DNA of 64,000 nucleotides. Source: Lutjanus erythropterus (taxonomy: Eukaryota > Chordata > Actinopteri > Lutjaniformes > Lutjanidae). The notes under the pieces were generated by a model. That model was not told the DNA's origin. It saw nothing but the letters and a program-made list of their open reading frames with translations, and made no database searches. The translations under genes were made by a program, and so were the position numbers. Below are positions 23,194 through 35,319 of this stretch, in pieces (within the stretch, counting starts at the first letter, position 1; the number at the start of each line of letters is the position of its first letter). The stretch is taken from NCBI GenBank assembly GCA_020091685.1, contig CM034608.1, positions 4,936,751 to 5,000,750 of the forward strand. The letters are read 5' to 3'.

Positions 23194-24650
23194 AGAAATC
23201 AGTTTTAGCGTTTTCAGACTATTATCCAAAGTTTAAAAAGCGTAGTAATTTAGTGTTGTTTGTTAGCCCTGAACAGGGATAGTGAGCTAACTAATAATAG
23301 CTAATATTAGCTTTATTTAACCTGTTGCACTCATGACCTCAGAGATCTCACACCAAGCCTTGTTGTTCTTGTCCTTATTTTTATGACTCATGTTTGCAGT
23401 CGTATCACAAGTTGCATTTGTATTTTGTTGATAAGCTTCTCCTCGTCCATGTTTTGACGAGCCAAGCAATGACGCTGTAAATCGTAGTCAGTGAAACAAC
23501 GCCTCTTCAGGACCTCATGGATGCTCTTGCCAGCTGCCTGTCAAGAAACGTTTGGCCCAGAACTCCCTTTACCAGGCTCATTATGGTTATATCATGGCAA
23601 TTTATTATTTTATCCATTTGATTGATTATTACTAATACATTTCTTCAATAAAATATTGTCCCATGGGGAAAATCTTTACCTTTTTACTTTTTGTTGCTCT
23701 CTTAAAAGAGGCACTGTGGCTATAGAAAAATCAGCTGTGGTCGCCCTCCTCCCCATTTGATGCTTCAAAGTCAAAACAAGTTCGGAGTGGGAGCATCAAG
23801 GCAGTTTGACATGTGTCCAGATGTTTTCAGTGCATGTTCTGCCATTTTGAACAATGGTTGTGCATTAAAACTCCAACTACAGATGCTTTTAGTGCATGTT
23901 GGCCTTATGTGGCATGCTATTCTAGTCTCAGATTATACAACTATACATTTTGCATCTACTAATATAAATGAATTAAGGAACGTTTTTCAATTTGAACTGC
24001 ATTTGTTACTTGCCTGGAATTGACTTGTTTTGAATCTAGCAAAAATATGTATGATGCCAGTAATGAATACCAATAAAGAAAAAAAATGTTTTCCTGTTCA
24101 TAAGGTGAGAATAAACCCTGGAGAACATGAAGAGTTCAAAGCCAGGTCAGTATCAGCACCAACACTTTCTGTATTTTTCTGCATGGGCAGGTCAAGAAAC
24201 TGTTTACAATTAATGAAGTAGTTAGATGGAACAGATTTGTTAAATCATATCACAGCTGCTCCAAACAGAGCAAAGCCTACCAAAGAATGAGTGGTCTTTG
24301 TCAACATATGAACCTAAAACTGACTTAATATCTGAACAAGGTAAGCTTAAGTTGTGTATTGTGTGAGCAGAATGGACTTTAAGGGGAATTATTATTCAGT
24401 TTGGAGTCTCAAACATTTCACAGACAACAGGAATACTTGACTTGCTTGAATGACTCCTCCCACTGCAATGTATCAAAGCCTGATAACCCCTCCCTCCTCT
24501 TCCTGCTTTCAGCAGCCAGTCCCATTCAGGTCATGTGTTTCCTGCTTTCTGACAACCACAGATCTGTAAGTTTACAGATGGGTGTAACAAACATGCTGTG
24601 AAGTCTACGTGCTGTTAAGCCCCATTCAAGGCCTATCAGTGAGTGAACAT

Positions 24651-24662
24651 GAAACTGAAACT
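24651..24662 (+). promoter_or_regulatory. ISRE-type site 1 upstream of TRIM copy 3
   Basis: GAAACTGAAACT is a perfect match to the GAAANNGAAACT core bound by IRF/ISGF3 factors. It ends 81 bases before the ATG of TRIM copy 3. It is conserved at 38,692-38,703 in unit B and absent upstream of copies 1 and 2. Confidence 0.65.
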
Positions 24663-24701
24663 CAGTGTTCATCTGGATTGTTCTTGTTTTTTCCTGTATG
24701 A

Positions 24702-24713
24702 GAAAGTGAAACT
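24702..24713 (+). promoter_or_regulatory. ISRE-type site 2 upstream of TRIM copy 3
   Basis: GAAAGTGAAACT is a second perfect GAAANNGAAACT match, ending 30 bases before the ATG. It lies 51 bases downstream of site 1 in the same orientation. In unit B the last base is G instead of T (38,743-38,754). Confidence 0.65.
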
Positions 24714-24743
24714 ATTTGACATTCATTGTCTCTGGGACATGAA

Positions 24744-26429
24744 ATGGCGCAGCAAAGAACTCAGATGGACCAGGAAAAATTCTGCTGTTCGATCTGTTTG
24801 GATCTACTGAAGGATCCAGTGACTATTCCCTGTGGACACAGCTACTGTATGAACTGTATTAAACACTACTGGGATGAAGAGGATCAGAGGAAAATCCTCA
24901 GCTGTCCTCAGTGCAGACAGACCTTCATACCGAGGCCTGCTCTGGTGAAAAGCAACATGTTAGCAGATTTAGTGGAGGAGCTGAAGAAGACAAGACTCCA
25001 AGCTGCTCCAGCTGATCACTTCTATGCTGGACCAGGAGATGTGTCCTGTGATTTCTGCACTGGGAGAAAGCTGAAAGCTGTCAGGTCGTGTCTTCAGTGT
25101 CTGGTTTCTTACTGTGAGCAACACCTCCAGCCTCACTATGAATCCCCTGCCTTTGAAAAACACAAGCTGGTCGACCCCTCCAAGAAGCTTCAGGAGAACA
25201 TCTGTACTCATCACAATGAGGTAATGAAGATTTTCTGTCGCACTGATCAGCAGTGTATCTGTTATCTCTGCTCCATGGATGAACATAAAGATCATGACAC
25301 AGTTTCAGCTGGAGCAGAACGGACTGAGAGGCAGAGAGAGCTCGAGATGAGTCAGCAAAAACTCCAGCAGAGAATCCAGGACAGAGAGAAAGATGTGAAG
25401 GTGCTTCAGCAGGAGGTGGAGGCTATCAATCACTCTGCTGATAAAGCAGTGAGGGATAATGAGAATATGTCCACTGAGTTGGTCCGTCTAATCAAGAAAA
25501 GAGACTCTGATGTGAAGCAGCAGATCAGATCTCGGCAGAAAACCGAAGTGAGTCGAGTCAAAGAGCTTCAGGAGAAGCTGCAGCAGGAGATCACTGAACT
25601 GAGGAGGAAAGATGCTGAGCTGAAGAAGCTCTCACACACCGAGGACAACACCCAGTTTCTACACCATTATCACTCACTTTCAAATCACACTGACACTAAA
25701 GACTCACCCAGCATCAATATCCGTCCAATACAACACTTTGAGGTTGTGACAGCTGCTGTGTTAAAAGTCAGAGATAAACTACAGGACATCATTAGTGATG
25801 TGTGGACAAAGATTTCACAGACAGTGACTGAAGTGGATGTTTTACTGCCACAACCAGAACCCAAGACCCGAGATGAGTTCTTAAAATATTCATGTCAAAT
25901 GACACTGGATCCAAACACAGCACACACACATCTGTTATTATCTGAAGGGAACAGGAAAACAAGGTTCAATGAATTAGCTGCAGTTGCACTGGCGTTAAAA
26001 GCAATGTATGGCTTTCACCATGTAATGCCCATTTCCTTCAGGAGGTTTCAGGTCCTGAGTGAAAAGAGTCTGACTGGACGTTGTTACTGGGAGGTGGAAA
26101 GGAGTGGGTTAGTTTCAGTAGCAGTTGCATACAAGAATATTTGTTACACAAACGAATGTAGATTTGGAAACAATGATGAGTCCTGGACTTTGGAGTGTTC
26201 AGATGACAGGTATGAATTCATACATAACAACATCAGCACTTCCATCTCAGGCCCTCAGTCCTCCAGAATAGGAGTGTACCTGGATCACAGTGCAGGTATT
26301 CTGTCCTTTTACAGCGTCTCTGAAGCCATGACTCTCCTCCACAGAGTCCAGACCACATTCACTCAGCCGCTCTATGCTGGACTTGGGCTTCATTGTAGAT
26401 CCACAGCTGAGTTGTGTGAGTTAAAGTAG
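24744..26429 (+). CDS. fish TRIM protein copy 3 (RING, B-boxes, coiled coil, PRY/SPRY), probable interferon-responsive E3 ligase
   Basis: This intact single-exon ORF has 561 residues from the ATG at 24,744 (MAQQRTQMDQEKF), the position equivalent to the copy 1 start. The open frame extends further upstream without an ATG. The RING has C15, C18, C30, H32, C35, C38, C54 and C57, with the usual DPVTIPCGH loop. Two B-boxes lie at about 102-184, a coiled coil at about 190-310, and PRY/SPRY from near LDPNTAH to ELCELK. The B-box region and the last ~65 residues are almost identical to copy 1, while the linker and the PRY/SPRY variable loops differ strongly. Two ISRE-type motifs sit within 95 bases of the start, so interferon induction is inferred. 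It belongs to the finTRIM/TRIM25-like group; exact orthology is unknown. Confidence 0.9.
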   Translation: MAQQRTQMDQEKFCCSICLDLLKDPVTIPCGHSYCMNCIKHYWDEEDQRKILSCPQCRQTFIPRPALVKSNMLADLVEELKKTRLQAAPADHFYAGPGDVSCDFCTGRKLKAVRSCLQCLVSYCEQHLQPHYESPAFEKHKLVDPSKKLQENICTHHNEVMKIFCRTDQQCICYLCSMDEHKDHDTVSAGAERTERQRELEMSQQKLQQRIQDREKDVKVLQQEVEAINHSADKAVRDNENMSTELVRLIKKRDSDVKQQIRSRQKTEVSRVKELQEKLQQEITELRRKDAELKKLSHTEDNTQFLHHYHSLSNHTDTKDSPSINIRPIQHFEVVTAAVLKVRDKLQDIISDVWTKISQTVTEVDVLLPQPEPKTRDEFLKYSCQMTLDPNTAHTHLLLSEGNRKTRFNELAAVALALKAMYGFHHVMPISFRRFQVLSEKSLTGRCYWEVERSGLVSVAVAYKNICYTNECRFGNNDESWTLECSDDRYEFIHNNISTSISGPQSSRIGVYLDHSAGILSFYSVSEAMTLLHRVQTTFTQPLYAGLGLHCRSTAELCELK

Positions 26430-26994
26430 TGAGATTTTTGTCTCTCTATTTAACTTGATAATCACACCATGTAGGCAATATGCCTTCTTCTGCTTTTGAT
26501 TTTCTGTTGAAGTTTAAGTTTTGGGAGGTGACAGAAAGTTTTTGCCATTAAAATACAGATGCATATATTGAAGGTATTCACTGTTGTGCTGAAAATATAA
26601 AAAGTACATGTAGAAAGAAAGATTGAACCATTCATATACCAGGAATGACTGATTATATGTGAACAAAATCATTCAATTAAGTATATTTTTTCTCTTCAGT
26701 AAGTATTTCTTTTGAGTTAATTTACGAGAATACCAGACCTACTTGAGATACTTAGAAGCAACTACTGTAGAATTATTATGTTGTTGTCCCAGGAAACATA
26801 AAGAGCTGGAGAGGCTCAAAGTCTCAAAACAACAAAACAAACATTGAAATTCACAACATGAGTTTAAAAAAAAAGAGGTTCTTATGAATAAAAACTACAC
26901 AGCCACACTGCGCCTGTACCTAACTTGAGACTGCTGTTAAGGCCACAATCCTTAAAGATACACACATAAACAGTAACCTAAAAAAAATCTTCTT

Positions 26995-27090
26995 CGAAGC
27001 TTAATTTTGTTCTCATCACAATGAGGTGATGAAGATTTTCTGATGATTGAGCTACTGATCAACAGTATATCTATTATCTTTGTATATAGT
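26995..27090 (+). pseudogene. orphan TRIM B-box 2 fragment, unit A
   Basis: A stretch around tctcatcacaatgaggtgat (27,011 onward) and gatcaacagtatatctattatct matches the B-box 2 coding region of the nearby TRIM genes ([11 protein letters not shown]...DQQCICYLC) with indels and substitutions. It is too short and shifted to encode anything. It is a remnant of another TRIM copy or of a partial duplication. Confidence 0.6.
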
Positions 27091-27227
27091 TTAATAAGAG
27101 CAGGTTATTGACAGGTATGCACATTTTTTAAAAAGAGACTAAAGTAATAATAAAAACAATTTCGATATATATGAAACATTAGGATAAAAATACACATCTG
27201 CATATTGAACTATTTTGATAGTTAATC

Positions 27228-27450
27228 ATTTATCCATCCATCATCAACCGCTTATCCAAAGTCTGGTTGTGGAGGTAACAGTTCCAACAGGTGACCCCAG
27301 GCATCCCTTTCCCGACTACGTTAGCCAGCTCTAACTGGGGGATCCCGAGGTGTTCCCAGGCCAGAGTGGAGATATAATCCCTTCACTTAGTCCTTGGTCT
27401 GCCCCATGACCCCCTCTCAGCTGGACCTGCCCTCTGGCTAAGCTCTCTTT
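27228..27450 (-). mobile_element. non-LTR retrotransposon 3'-end fragment, unit A
   Basis: The stretch starts with ccatccatcatcaaccgctt and continues with tctaactgggggatcccgag and gttcccaggccag. This is the antisense of the characteristic 3' end of a common fish LINE, which ends in gataagcgg...gatggatgg on its own strand. The element is strongly 5'-truncated. I cannot place the clade. Confidence 0.6.
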
Positions 27451-27589
27451 TTGTCACAACGACGCGTTAAAGTGAATGCAAAACCGCTCCCGCTGCTCCG
27501 ATTCTGCGGCCCATCTATTACACAGCCGTCAAAATCTGAGAAATCATTTTAACAAATAAGAACATGGCAGAAATTGATTATAATATTTT

Positions 27590-27890
27590 TGAGTTTGTTT
27601 TCAGCAGTGTATAATCACCTGGAAATAGGAATTATTGTGTTTTTGTTACTTTGGAGTGAGCCCCAAATAGAGGAAGCGTGTCCTCCTCTGTGGAGTCCGC
27701 CATGTTTTACCACCATGTTTCTGCATTAACTCAGAAAGGAAAAACCAGGCACTGATTCTAGATACGTTTTGCTTTTTGCACAAGTTTTACATCCACCATT
27801 GGTTCTCCTGCATGCTTGGAATGGGACAGTGAGACGAGGTGTTTGCAATCTGCAAGCCTATCACTAGATGCCAGTGGTCCTTTAAGGAAA
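27590..27890. repeat. teleost MITE-like repeat, unit A
   Basis: The block spans gagccccaaatagaggaagc, tgtcctcctctgtggagtcc and caatctgcaagcctatcact to ccagtggtcctttaa. I recognise it as a high-copy teleost repeat, from memory. The equivalent in unit B is 41,575-41,875. Confidence 0.5.
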
Positions 27891-27899
27891 TTTTAAAAA

Positions 27900-30800
27900 A
27901 AAATCTGATTAACTTTACTTTTGTGAACAATATAATCAAATGAATCCTTTCTTGTTGAGTAGAAGGGTTACAGTGACAGGAAGCAACCGTATCTATTTCT
28001 TAAATACAGAAGAATCTAGAAGTAATATTTAATATGTACAATCTGCATGATGTTGTGATGTTATGTTATGCTATGATTATTGTGTTTAATTCATCAAATC
28101 TAAGTCCAAATCTCTGGATCAGAAAAGTGTAATATTTCTGTCCTGTGAAAACAACTTGTCTCCAAAACTGGTGATTTAGAATTTTTCAATAAAACTAAAG
28201 GAGGAGGAGTGCTTGTTTTTGAGTTGAGACTACCCTCTTCTTCCTTTAGCCAAATAAACCATTTACAAAGTCACTGGATAATCTGAAAAATGCATTGCCA
28301 CAAAGTTGGAAATGTGGCTGTTTTTCTCCTTAAAAGTTGCCATTTTGGAGATAAGTGTTTTTTATTTGGCAGCAATGATATGTAAATGTATGTTTGTGTC
28401 GTCATCTGACTGTAAGTACTAAACTCAGGTCTTACTACAAGTGTATTAGAACAGTTTAACAGAAGTATCAGTGTATCATAAAGAACTGTATAAGACGTCT
28501 GTGTGTTTGAATAAATCAGTACTGTTTGGAGCCTCTGGGTGTCACTGCAGGACTGTGTCTCTCTCAGCTCTGACTCCAGTCAAAACTCAGTGTGTAGTGT
28601 CACTGTGGGAACAGAGGATGGCAGCTCTCATGGCACCGAAACATCTGAACAGGCTTCACCGCTCATATTTTCTCATATATTCCTGCATCTTCACCTGACA
28701 GTGCAATTTGAAGACACTTGAGGATGTGACTTTTCCCCAGACACACACAGTCCTCACTCCATCTATGAAGAACCTGATTTTTATTCATTTATTTTCCCAC
28801 TTGTTTTTTGTTTGTTTTTTTGCCCGACAAGTACATCGGGCTGGTAAAAGACAAAATTACACAATTTTTAATGTATATATTTTGATTCATAGCTTTAAAT
28901 CCACATTCACATTTAAACTAACCAATCAACTTCTAATATGTCCTTATTTATAGAGTTTCTTCATTCTTAGGTGGCATTAGCTTATTTGTGGTTATTTATT
29001 TTATTACAATACACAAAATAAAATAATATACAGTATATATACATATATTTCTTCCAGCACGTTCTCTAATTATCATTTGTTCTCTGAGAGTTCTCACATT
29101 ATTCTAAAATATCAGGCTTCTATAATTGCACATACAGGGGGAAAGCATAACATGTACACCACTGAATCCACGTAAAACCTTTTACTGCACCTATCAGTAC
29201 CACAGGAGGACAGTAACAAAGTACACTTACATGAGTTCTGTACTTTGGTACATTTTTTCAAGTGTTCATCACAGCAGTAAAAAGACAGTAAATCACAGTA
29301 AACTACCCCCACGCTTTCAGTCCAGTTCAAAGAGTTTGCTGCATTTTGTGAAACCGTTAAATTTGAAACTGGCGGTTTCGAATACTCACACCCATGGCTA
29401 TATCTGAAGTCCATGTTTGAGATTTTTAAATGAATACAGATTCATATTGTGGCATAATAATGTTTGTCATAATGTTTGCTCTTTTTTCTGCACACAAATG
29501 TTATCACTGCCAACAAAAATTCACTATCTGACATGCAAAAGCAGGTTCGAGGTGTGTAAACCCTTTGTTTAATTCCAGATAAACATTTTAAACAAAGTTG
29601 TCTGTGCTTGTAGTAGTTACAGTTTTTATACTATGATTTTTATGGATCTTCCAGTGAAGTTGGCTGCAGGTCCTGTGTGAATCCTGTGCTGACACATAAT
29701 GTTACTAATAGTTAACTAGCGAAAATGCCAAGTTAACTTTCCTGACTAAAGCCCTTTTAGATATGTATCTTTTAATCTAGTCAAATACAGCGTTATTAGT
29801 AGAGATGGGGACCAAAACCTGATATTAAATAGAGTCCAGGTCTAAATAATTAAATATCACAGCATTGATAAAATATGAAAAAGAAAATGCTCTTGAAAAC
29901 ATCTGTATGTTGTACAAAAGTGCTCCAGTATTTGAACTGAAGTAAAAATTTGAGTGAACAACTTTAACTTGTATTGGAGTAATATTTGATCAGGAGTCTG
30001 TATACTTTGAGGACAGATAAATACGAGTAAACACTTAAAGGCCCTGAAAACTCTACTTCTGCTACTGTAGCAGAAGTAAAGTTTGAACATATTTGTTTTG
30101 CAGGTTGAAGAGTTCAGGGCTCACACTGAGGTCACAAACTGGCATGCACCACTCATAGCAATATTTGAATCAGAATTTGATGGCATTTGGCATTTGGCAG
30201 CAAACAGCTATTTACTGTGTAAAGACATCATGGACTGATGGTTTCCTGATTAGAGAATGAAGTCACAGTCCCTCTGTGTGCATTGTAATCTGAGCTTTTC
30301 TGGTCTTTAAAAAGTTTTCAATATGGCGGCTTGGTATGCTACACTACGCTCTGCACTACATGAATTGACTGGCCAGGCACTTCAGCGCTTATTTTCACCA
30401 AATGAAAGTGACGTACGCAGTTCATACCACTTGGCAAGATAAGGAGGACATTGCCAAAATTTCAAAAAGTGTTGTGAGTATGTGAGAACTATTTCAAAAG
30501 GCAAGAGTCAACTTCTATTAATTATACATTTTCAATTACATAATTTATTTTAAAATAACACTCTCTCCCACCGACCCCTGGGAATCTATTTAATATGGAT
30601 TAGAGCAACCATGTGTTACTTCACCTTGACCAGGCTGAATTCTGGGTGAAAACAAGCGCTGTTTAAGTGCCAGAGGCAAATACAGAAGACTAGTGTCATT
30701 CACATACACGTTAATGTTGGCAATGTAATTAGTTTACCATAATGCCACAGTGGACAGATGACTAAATCAGCAAAATAGTGTTTTAAAAAGTGGCAGATAT

Positions 30801-31090
30801 CAGAAATATATCACCTGGAGATTCAATAAGGTACTTGCACATGACAATATATATCACCTCCAGCCACTAGGTGGAGTCATTCCTCAATTTGATGGCGGTG
30901 GACACTCACTAACTCCTATTTCTTTATTTATTTTCTATGTAATGACGCTGATTATTGATCGGCAAAGACAGCATGATTGTTCACCTGACTGCCTCCAGGA
31001 TTTGGGCTCCTAATAGCTCAACTGTGATGCGTTTTTCTTATTTTATGCATTTAAACTGGTAAAGACTTTGGAATTTGCTTTGACCACCAG
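27900..31090. other. spacer in unit A, no gene seen
   Basis: The sequence is AT-rich with several short ORFs (28,471-28,953, 29,112-29,414) that show no domain. Their frames are not kept in unit B. I saw no conserved coding or RNA signature. Confidence 0.4.
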
Positions 31091-31099
31091 TCACATTAG

Positions 31100-31640
31100 A
31101 GCGGTTGTTTTCAGGGGCAAAGTTGAATGCCTGGATGGATCGCTTCGGCCCATAGAGAGGCGAAGTCAAGCCCCCTCTGGCAGACCACCGAGGGACCTAA
31201 CTATATGAATGGCAGTCTATGGCGAGAGAAATTATTTTTTGATTCCGTTTGAACCGTGCCACAAATTACACATGATATTTGTCAGTTTTAAAGATAATTT
31301 TACAAGTCAAGAAAGTCTCAGTTTTGTGTGAAACCACTCACTCGTCTCGCACAATATACGTCACCAACACCAATCTTGCTGACTCTTGAAACATTATCTT
31401 TATCCAGCGACTCCTGGTGGTTTTATCAGCTGTAAACAGAAAGAAAAGTAAGATGTAGTTGTGTGACTACATCCCGGTACAAAAACAAACATTGTAGCTT
31501 CAACGGCTAACGTAAACTTTTGTAAGGAGAAAGTCCTGACACCTAAGCAACTGCAGGGTGTGTAGTCTTTCTAATTATCTTAACAGTCTGGCACTGCAAC
31601 AGTTTGATGACAAATGGCGACTTTTTTGACTTGTAAACTT
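31100..31640. repeat. probable teleost interspersed repeat, unit A
   Basis: The block holds ggcccatagagaggcgaagt, atgaatggcagtctatggcg and the following AT-rich tail. I recognise it from memory as a frequent teleost repeat. The counterpart is about 45,020-45,560 in unit B, which keeps an extra ctatggagaaaatatgaatg stretch. Confidence 0.4.
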
Positions 31641-32684
31641 ATGCTTTAAATTGACAAACATCATATGTGTGATTCGTGGCACAGTTCAAATGGGATTTCA
31701 GAAAACGGACGTGACTTCACCTCTTTGTACCATCTGTGGCTCCAACTTGCTCTACTCTGCTGTACTCATTTCTGAGTGCTAGGGTGTTACATATTTCATC
31801 TTTATAGTAGGAAAGGAGACAAAAAGACATCAGAATGTGTCAAAGACAGAGAGACGGGTAAAAATTCTGAGAAGTCAGATAAAAAGTATAAAAACTGAGC
31901 AGACAGACTACAATAATAATTTCCTTTAAAATTTGTTTAAGCAAACTCCTGAGCATTAATGGAAGAATAGACGGAGGAGCGTCAGCAACATTTAAGACTT
32001 TGCTTTGCCTTAAAAGGATCTTGGTCTCCAAAAAAAGTCACTTAATTTTGTACCTTAAAAGTGTCCATATTAACATTTGATGGTTTCTCTACCTTAAAGC
32101 ATGACTGACATGAGACTCCATTGGGGTTTTAAAAGTTTAAATTTGATTCGATTCATCCGTACAACCAATAAAATTACTGCTGTAACACTGCTAACAGCAT
32201 GTTAAATCACCTTTTTTTTGGCTGCTATCGCTCAGTCTCTCTGTCAAATCTGCATCAGTTCCACATCGGAGGCCCCCAGGCGGACTTAGATAATGCTCTC
32301 CATATTTACAGTGGCAGGAGGATTGGGAGGTTTTTGACTAGATCCCATTTGTGTGAACCTATTAGTGCTGAGCGCTCTGAGCTCCCTCTGATACGCCTCT
32401 GAGATTAGGCAATGGTATTACTGTAAGAGGATCGACTCGCCTCGAGGTGAGGGCCGAATATACAGAGAGGGAGAGACAGAGAGAGAGAGAGAGGAACACA
32501 CACAAAGACGGGAACATGCTCGCACAGATAGGACCACACACTCCCCGGAAAAAAAAAAAAAATCAGGACCTGGCAGTGAGAGCGGGGAAGAGATAGAGGG
32601 AGGAACACACACACGCACACACACACTTCAGACTGAAGAACTGAAACCAAGGACCTGCAATGATAACGATGGTAATGAGAGGAA

Positions 32685-32712
32685 GTGTGTGTGTGTGTGT
32701 GTGTGTGTGTGT
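32685..32712. repeat. (GT)14 microsatellite, unit A
   Basis: Uninterrupted GT repeats, matched by (GT)22 at 46,602-46,645 in unit B. Confidence 0.9.
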
Positions 32713-32719
32713 TAACCTC

Positions 32720-35318
32720 TTCTGTTCTATTTGGAGGAGAGAACCAAAAACCTGGCCCATCCCAATGTGCATAAAATTAATTTCAAAAGAAAAGAGACCT
32801 GATCCAAAGCTCTCCATTCATTAAAAGGGAAAGTGCTACAAAAATACATTTATTTTTTTCTGAACCTCACAGCTCAAAGTTCTCCTCCTGTAATGATCTG
32901 AGCTGCTCTGGGATCAGATCTAATAACTGATACAGGTATCAAATTGCTTGCATGCTTTGTAATGTTACTGTAAATGAAATTATCACCAGGATCATCAAAT
33001 AATTAGTGCAAAGATATAGTAAAATATTTAATCAAACCTCACAAAGTGAACTGTATACAGCAGAAGTGTCCTTAGACTTGAAAATACTTGATATTTCCCC
33101 CGAAGCCTGAGCCCACAATTAATTTTCTGAATCAACTAACATGAGTTCTATTAATTCCCAGCAAGTCGACACTTAATTGCCACACTGCCCAGATCCACTT
33201 TGTTTGAGCCAATCTGACAACATCCAGTTGTAGGAAAGAACTATGATGAACTAGTGTGACGTTACTGAGCTCTAGTTGGGAAAATTGAAACCAAAGATAA
33301 TTTTGTTCATGTACAAAAAGTACAAGGTGGTCAACAAGAAATTATTAAATGTGCATTGATTTCTTTTGCATGTGGCCTACTTTTAATTTTTTACAAGATT
33401 AATTAACTTTATGGATCATTTTACAACACAGGGTTGTATAATAAAGTTAATTGTAGTTCTCTTTAAGCTAATCATAATAACAAAAACATTCACAAAAAAT
33501 ACATATGTAGCATGGATAAATAAAAAATAAATAAAAATTATTAGAATATAAATTGTAAATTATAAAAACTCATGTCACCACTCGTGTTGTGATTGGTAGG
33601 ACTATTTATCTTTTACGTAAAAATTTCAAGCAAAGGAATGTAAGGATCTGTAAGACACTAATGTGTAGCGCTGTACTTTAAGTAGGAATGGTAAATTAAT
33701 GCTATGCATGCATGCATGAAGTAAATTTGTACATGTGCATGTATGTACTTTATGCTACCTCCGCAGAAGCTATTGCCCCACTTGGGCCCCTCAGTCAAAA
33801 AAGCCTGGATCACAGAGACCATAGAATTCATTTTTAAGAGTCTTTTTTTAAACCCGAAAGTACAAAGTGATCTCTCCATTAGCTTACAGTGAGTAAAAGA
33901 GAAGTCAGCTTCTCTCCCAAAGACCTCAGTGTCACAGGCTTGTCTTGGATTGAGAGGAGGAAGAGGAGATGCAGAGACAGAGGATGATGATGTATGTGTC
34001 ACACAGAGTAAATGCATTTAGGAGTAGATGAAAGCTACAGCTCTGGACTTCAGGAAATTGAATCTTCATGGCTGCTGCTGGACCTCGGTAATAAAAATTT
34101 TCCCCGGCTGTAATAACCCTGGTTGGACGTTTCTCGGGTTGAATTGACCCCCTGTCTAAGTTCTGTCACTGTCTGGTCAGCTGTTTACACCCGGCACAAA
34201 TGTTGCATCTCAACATGCATCTTGGACAGCTCTTAAGTGCAGGTGTGATCCAGTCGCTCAGACCACATTCAGAGGTGGTCTGGGTCACATGTGACCACAT
34301 TCTTTCGGCAGTGTGTTCACAGTGTGCCCTGGGCCACACTGAAGGACCGCCTACTCAAATGATGTCCTCCAAGTCCTACATTTGCTTTACTGTAATGCAA
34401 ATTACATGTTTTGGCTCTTAGCAGACGATTTCACCATTGAACTAGAGACCGACAGCATCCAATTTTTTAAAAGGTCACACAGTTTAGAGTCACTGAGTGA
34501 GGAAAATCTTAAATATATCTTGCAAAATGGCTATGACAAATTCTTTATCAGTTGTGTCCTCTTGTAGATTCTGGATTAAATGCAATACATTAAGTTGTTT
34601 CTTTCCATGTCACTGTGAATGAGGACCCTGGACAGTGATCTTAAAGATCCTAAAACACAAGAGTGTATCATATGATTTTCCCCAATTCCTCTGCTGAGAA
34701 ACAACCAGAAAGTATCCAAGTACATTTAGTTATGCCTCATTTCAATTTAGGTCTTATTTTTGTAGTTTTTTCCTTCCTTTTTGTATGTTATATAATTGTT
34801 CTCATCAAATTAGGGGCTTATGCTGACATCACAAAAACAAAGTCAGATGGGACAACAAACAGTTCATCCATTATTATTATTATTTAAACTTGACGGTAAA
34901 ATTGAACGTGGGCTCCTCCAAAATGTCAGTAATAATCCCTCATTGTTACTGTACAGGAAGCTAAAACAGGAGGTCAGACTATAAATTATGACAGGTTTAG
35001 AACTGACAGTAGGGGCATCAGTTTTACTGTTTTGTGATCCCAGATCCCAGCAATGAACTTGATAAGGATCATTTCATTATTACTGATAGAAATCATGGAC
35101 AAAACTATGAAAAGAAGACCCAGTTTGTATGAATCACTGGAGCTTTCCTCACGAGTACAGACTCTTCCTTCCATTACAAGATGGAGAACGTTACCACAAG
35201 GTGATTCTCATGAACCAACCTAAACTATGTATTGTACGGACAAACTCACTAAAACCTTGCATGTTAAAATTCATTATTTCAATTTCGTGGCACAGTTCAT
35301 TGCTTTGGTACAAAAATA

Positions 35319-35319
<1 letters not shown>
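32720..35319. other. spacer at the end of unit A, no gene seen
   Basis: No coding signal was recognised. Short ORFs here (33,658-34,017 minus, 34,200-34,887 plus) lack domains and are not consistently kept in unit B. Confidence 0.4.

Noticed and set aside
24726-24743. Six codons upstream of the ATG in TRIM copy 3
   Set aside because: The longer open frame begins with TTG, not ATG. The ATG at 24,744 is equivalent to the copy 1 start.
28471-28720. Possible exon of an immune receptor (LRR/NLR-like wording in one frame)
   Set aside because: The similarity is a few residues only, frames are interrupted, and the open frame is not kept in unit B.
32281-32470. 190 bases identical between units A and B (46,213-46,402), considered as a conserved regulatory element
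   Set aside because: Other non-coding stretches, such as about 33,870-34,100 against 47,785-48,010, are also identical over more than 200 bases, so the identity is not special given the recent duplication. Cross-species data would be needed.
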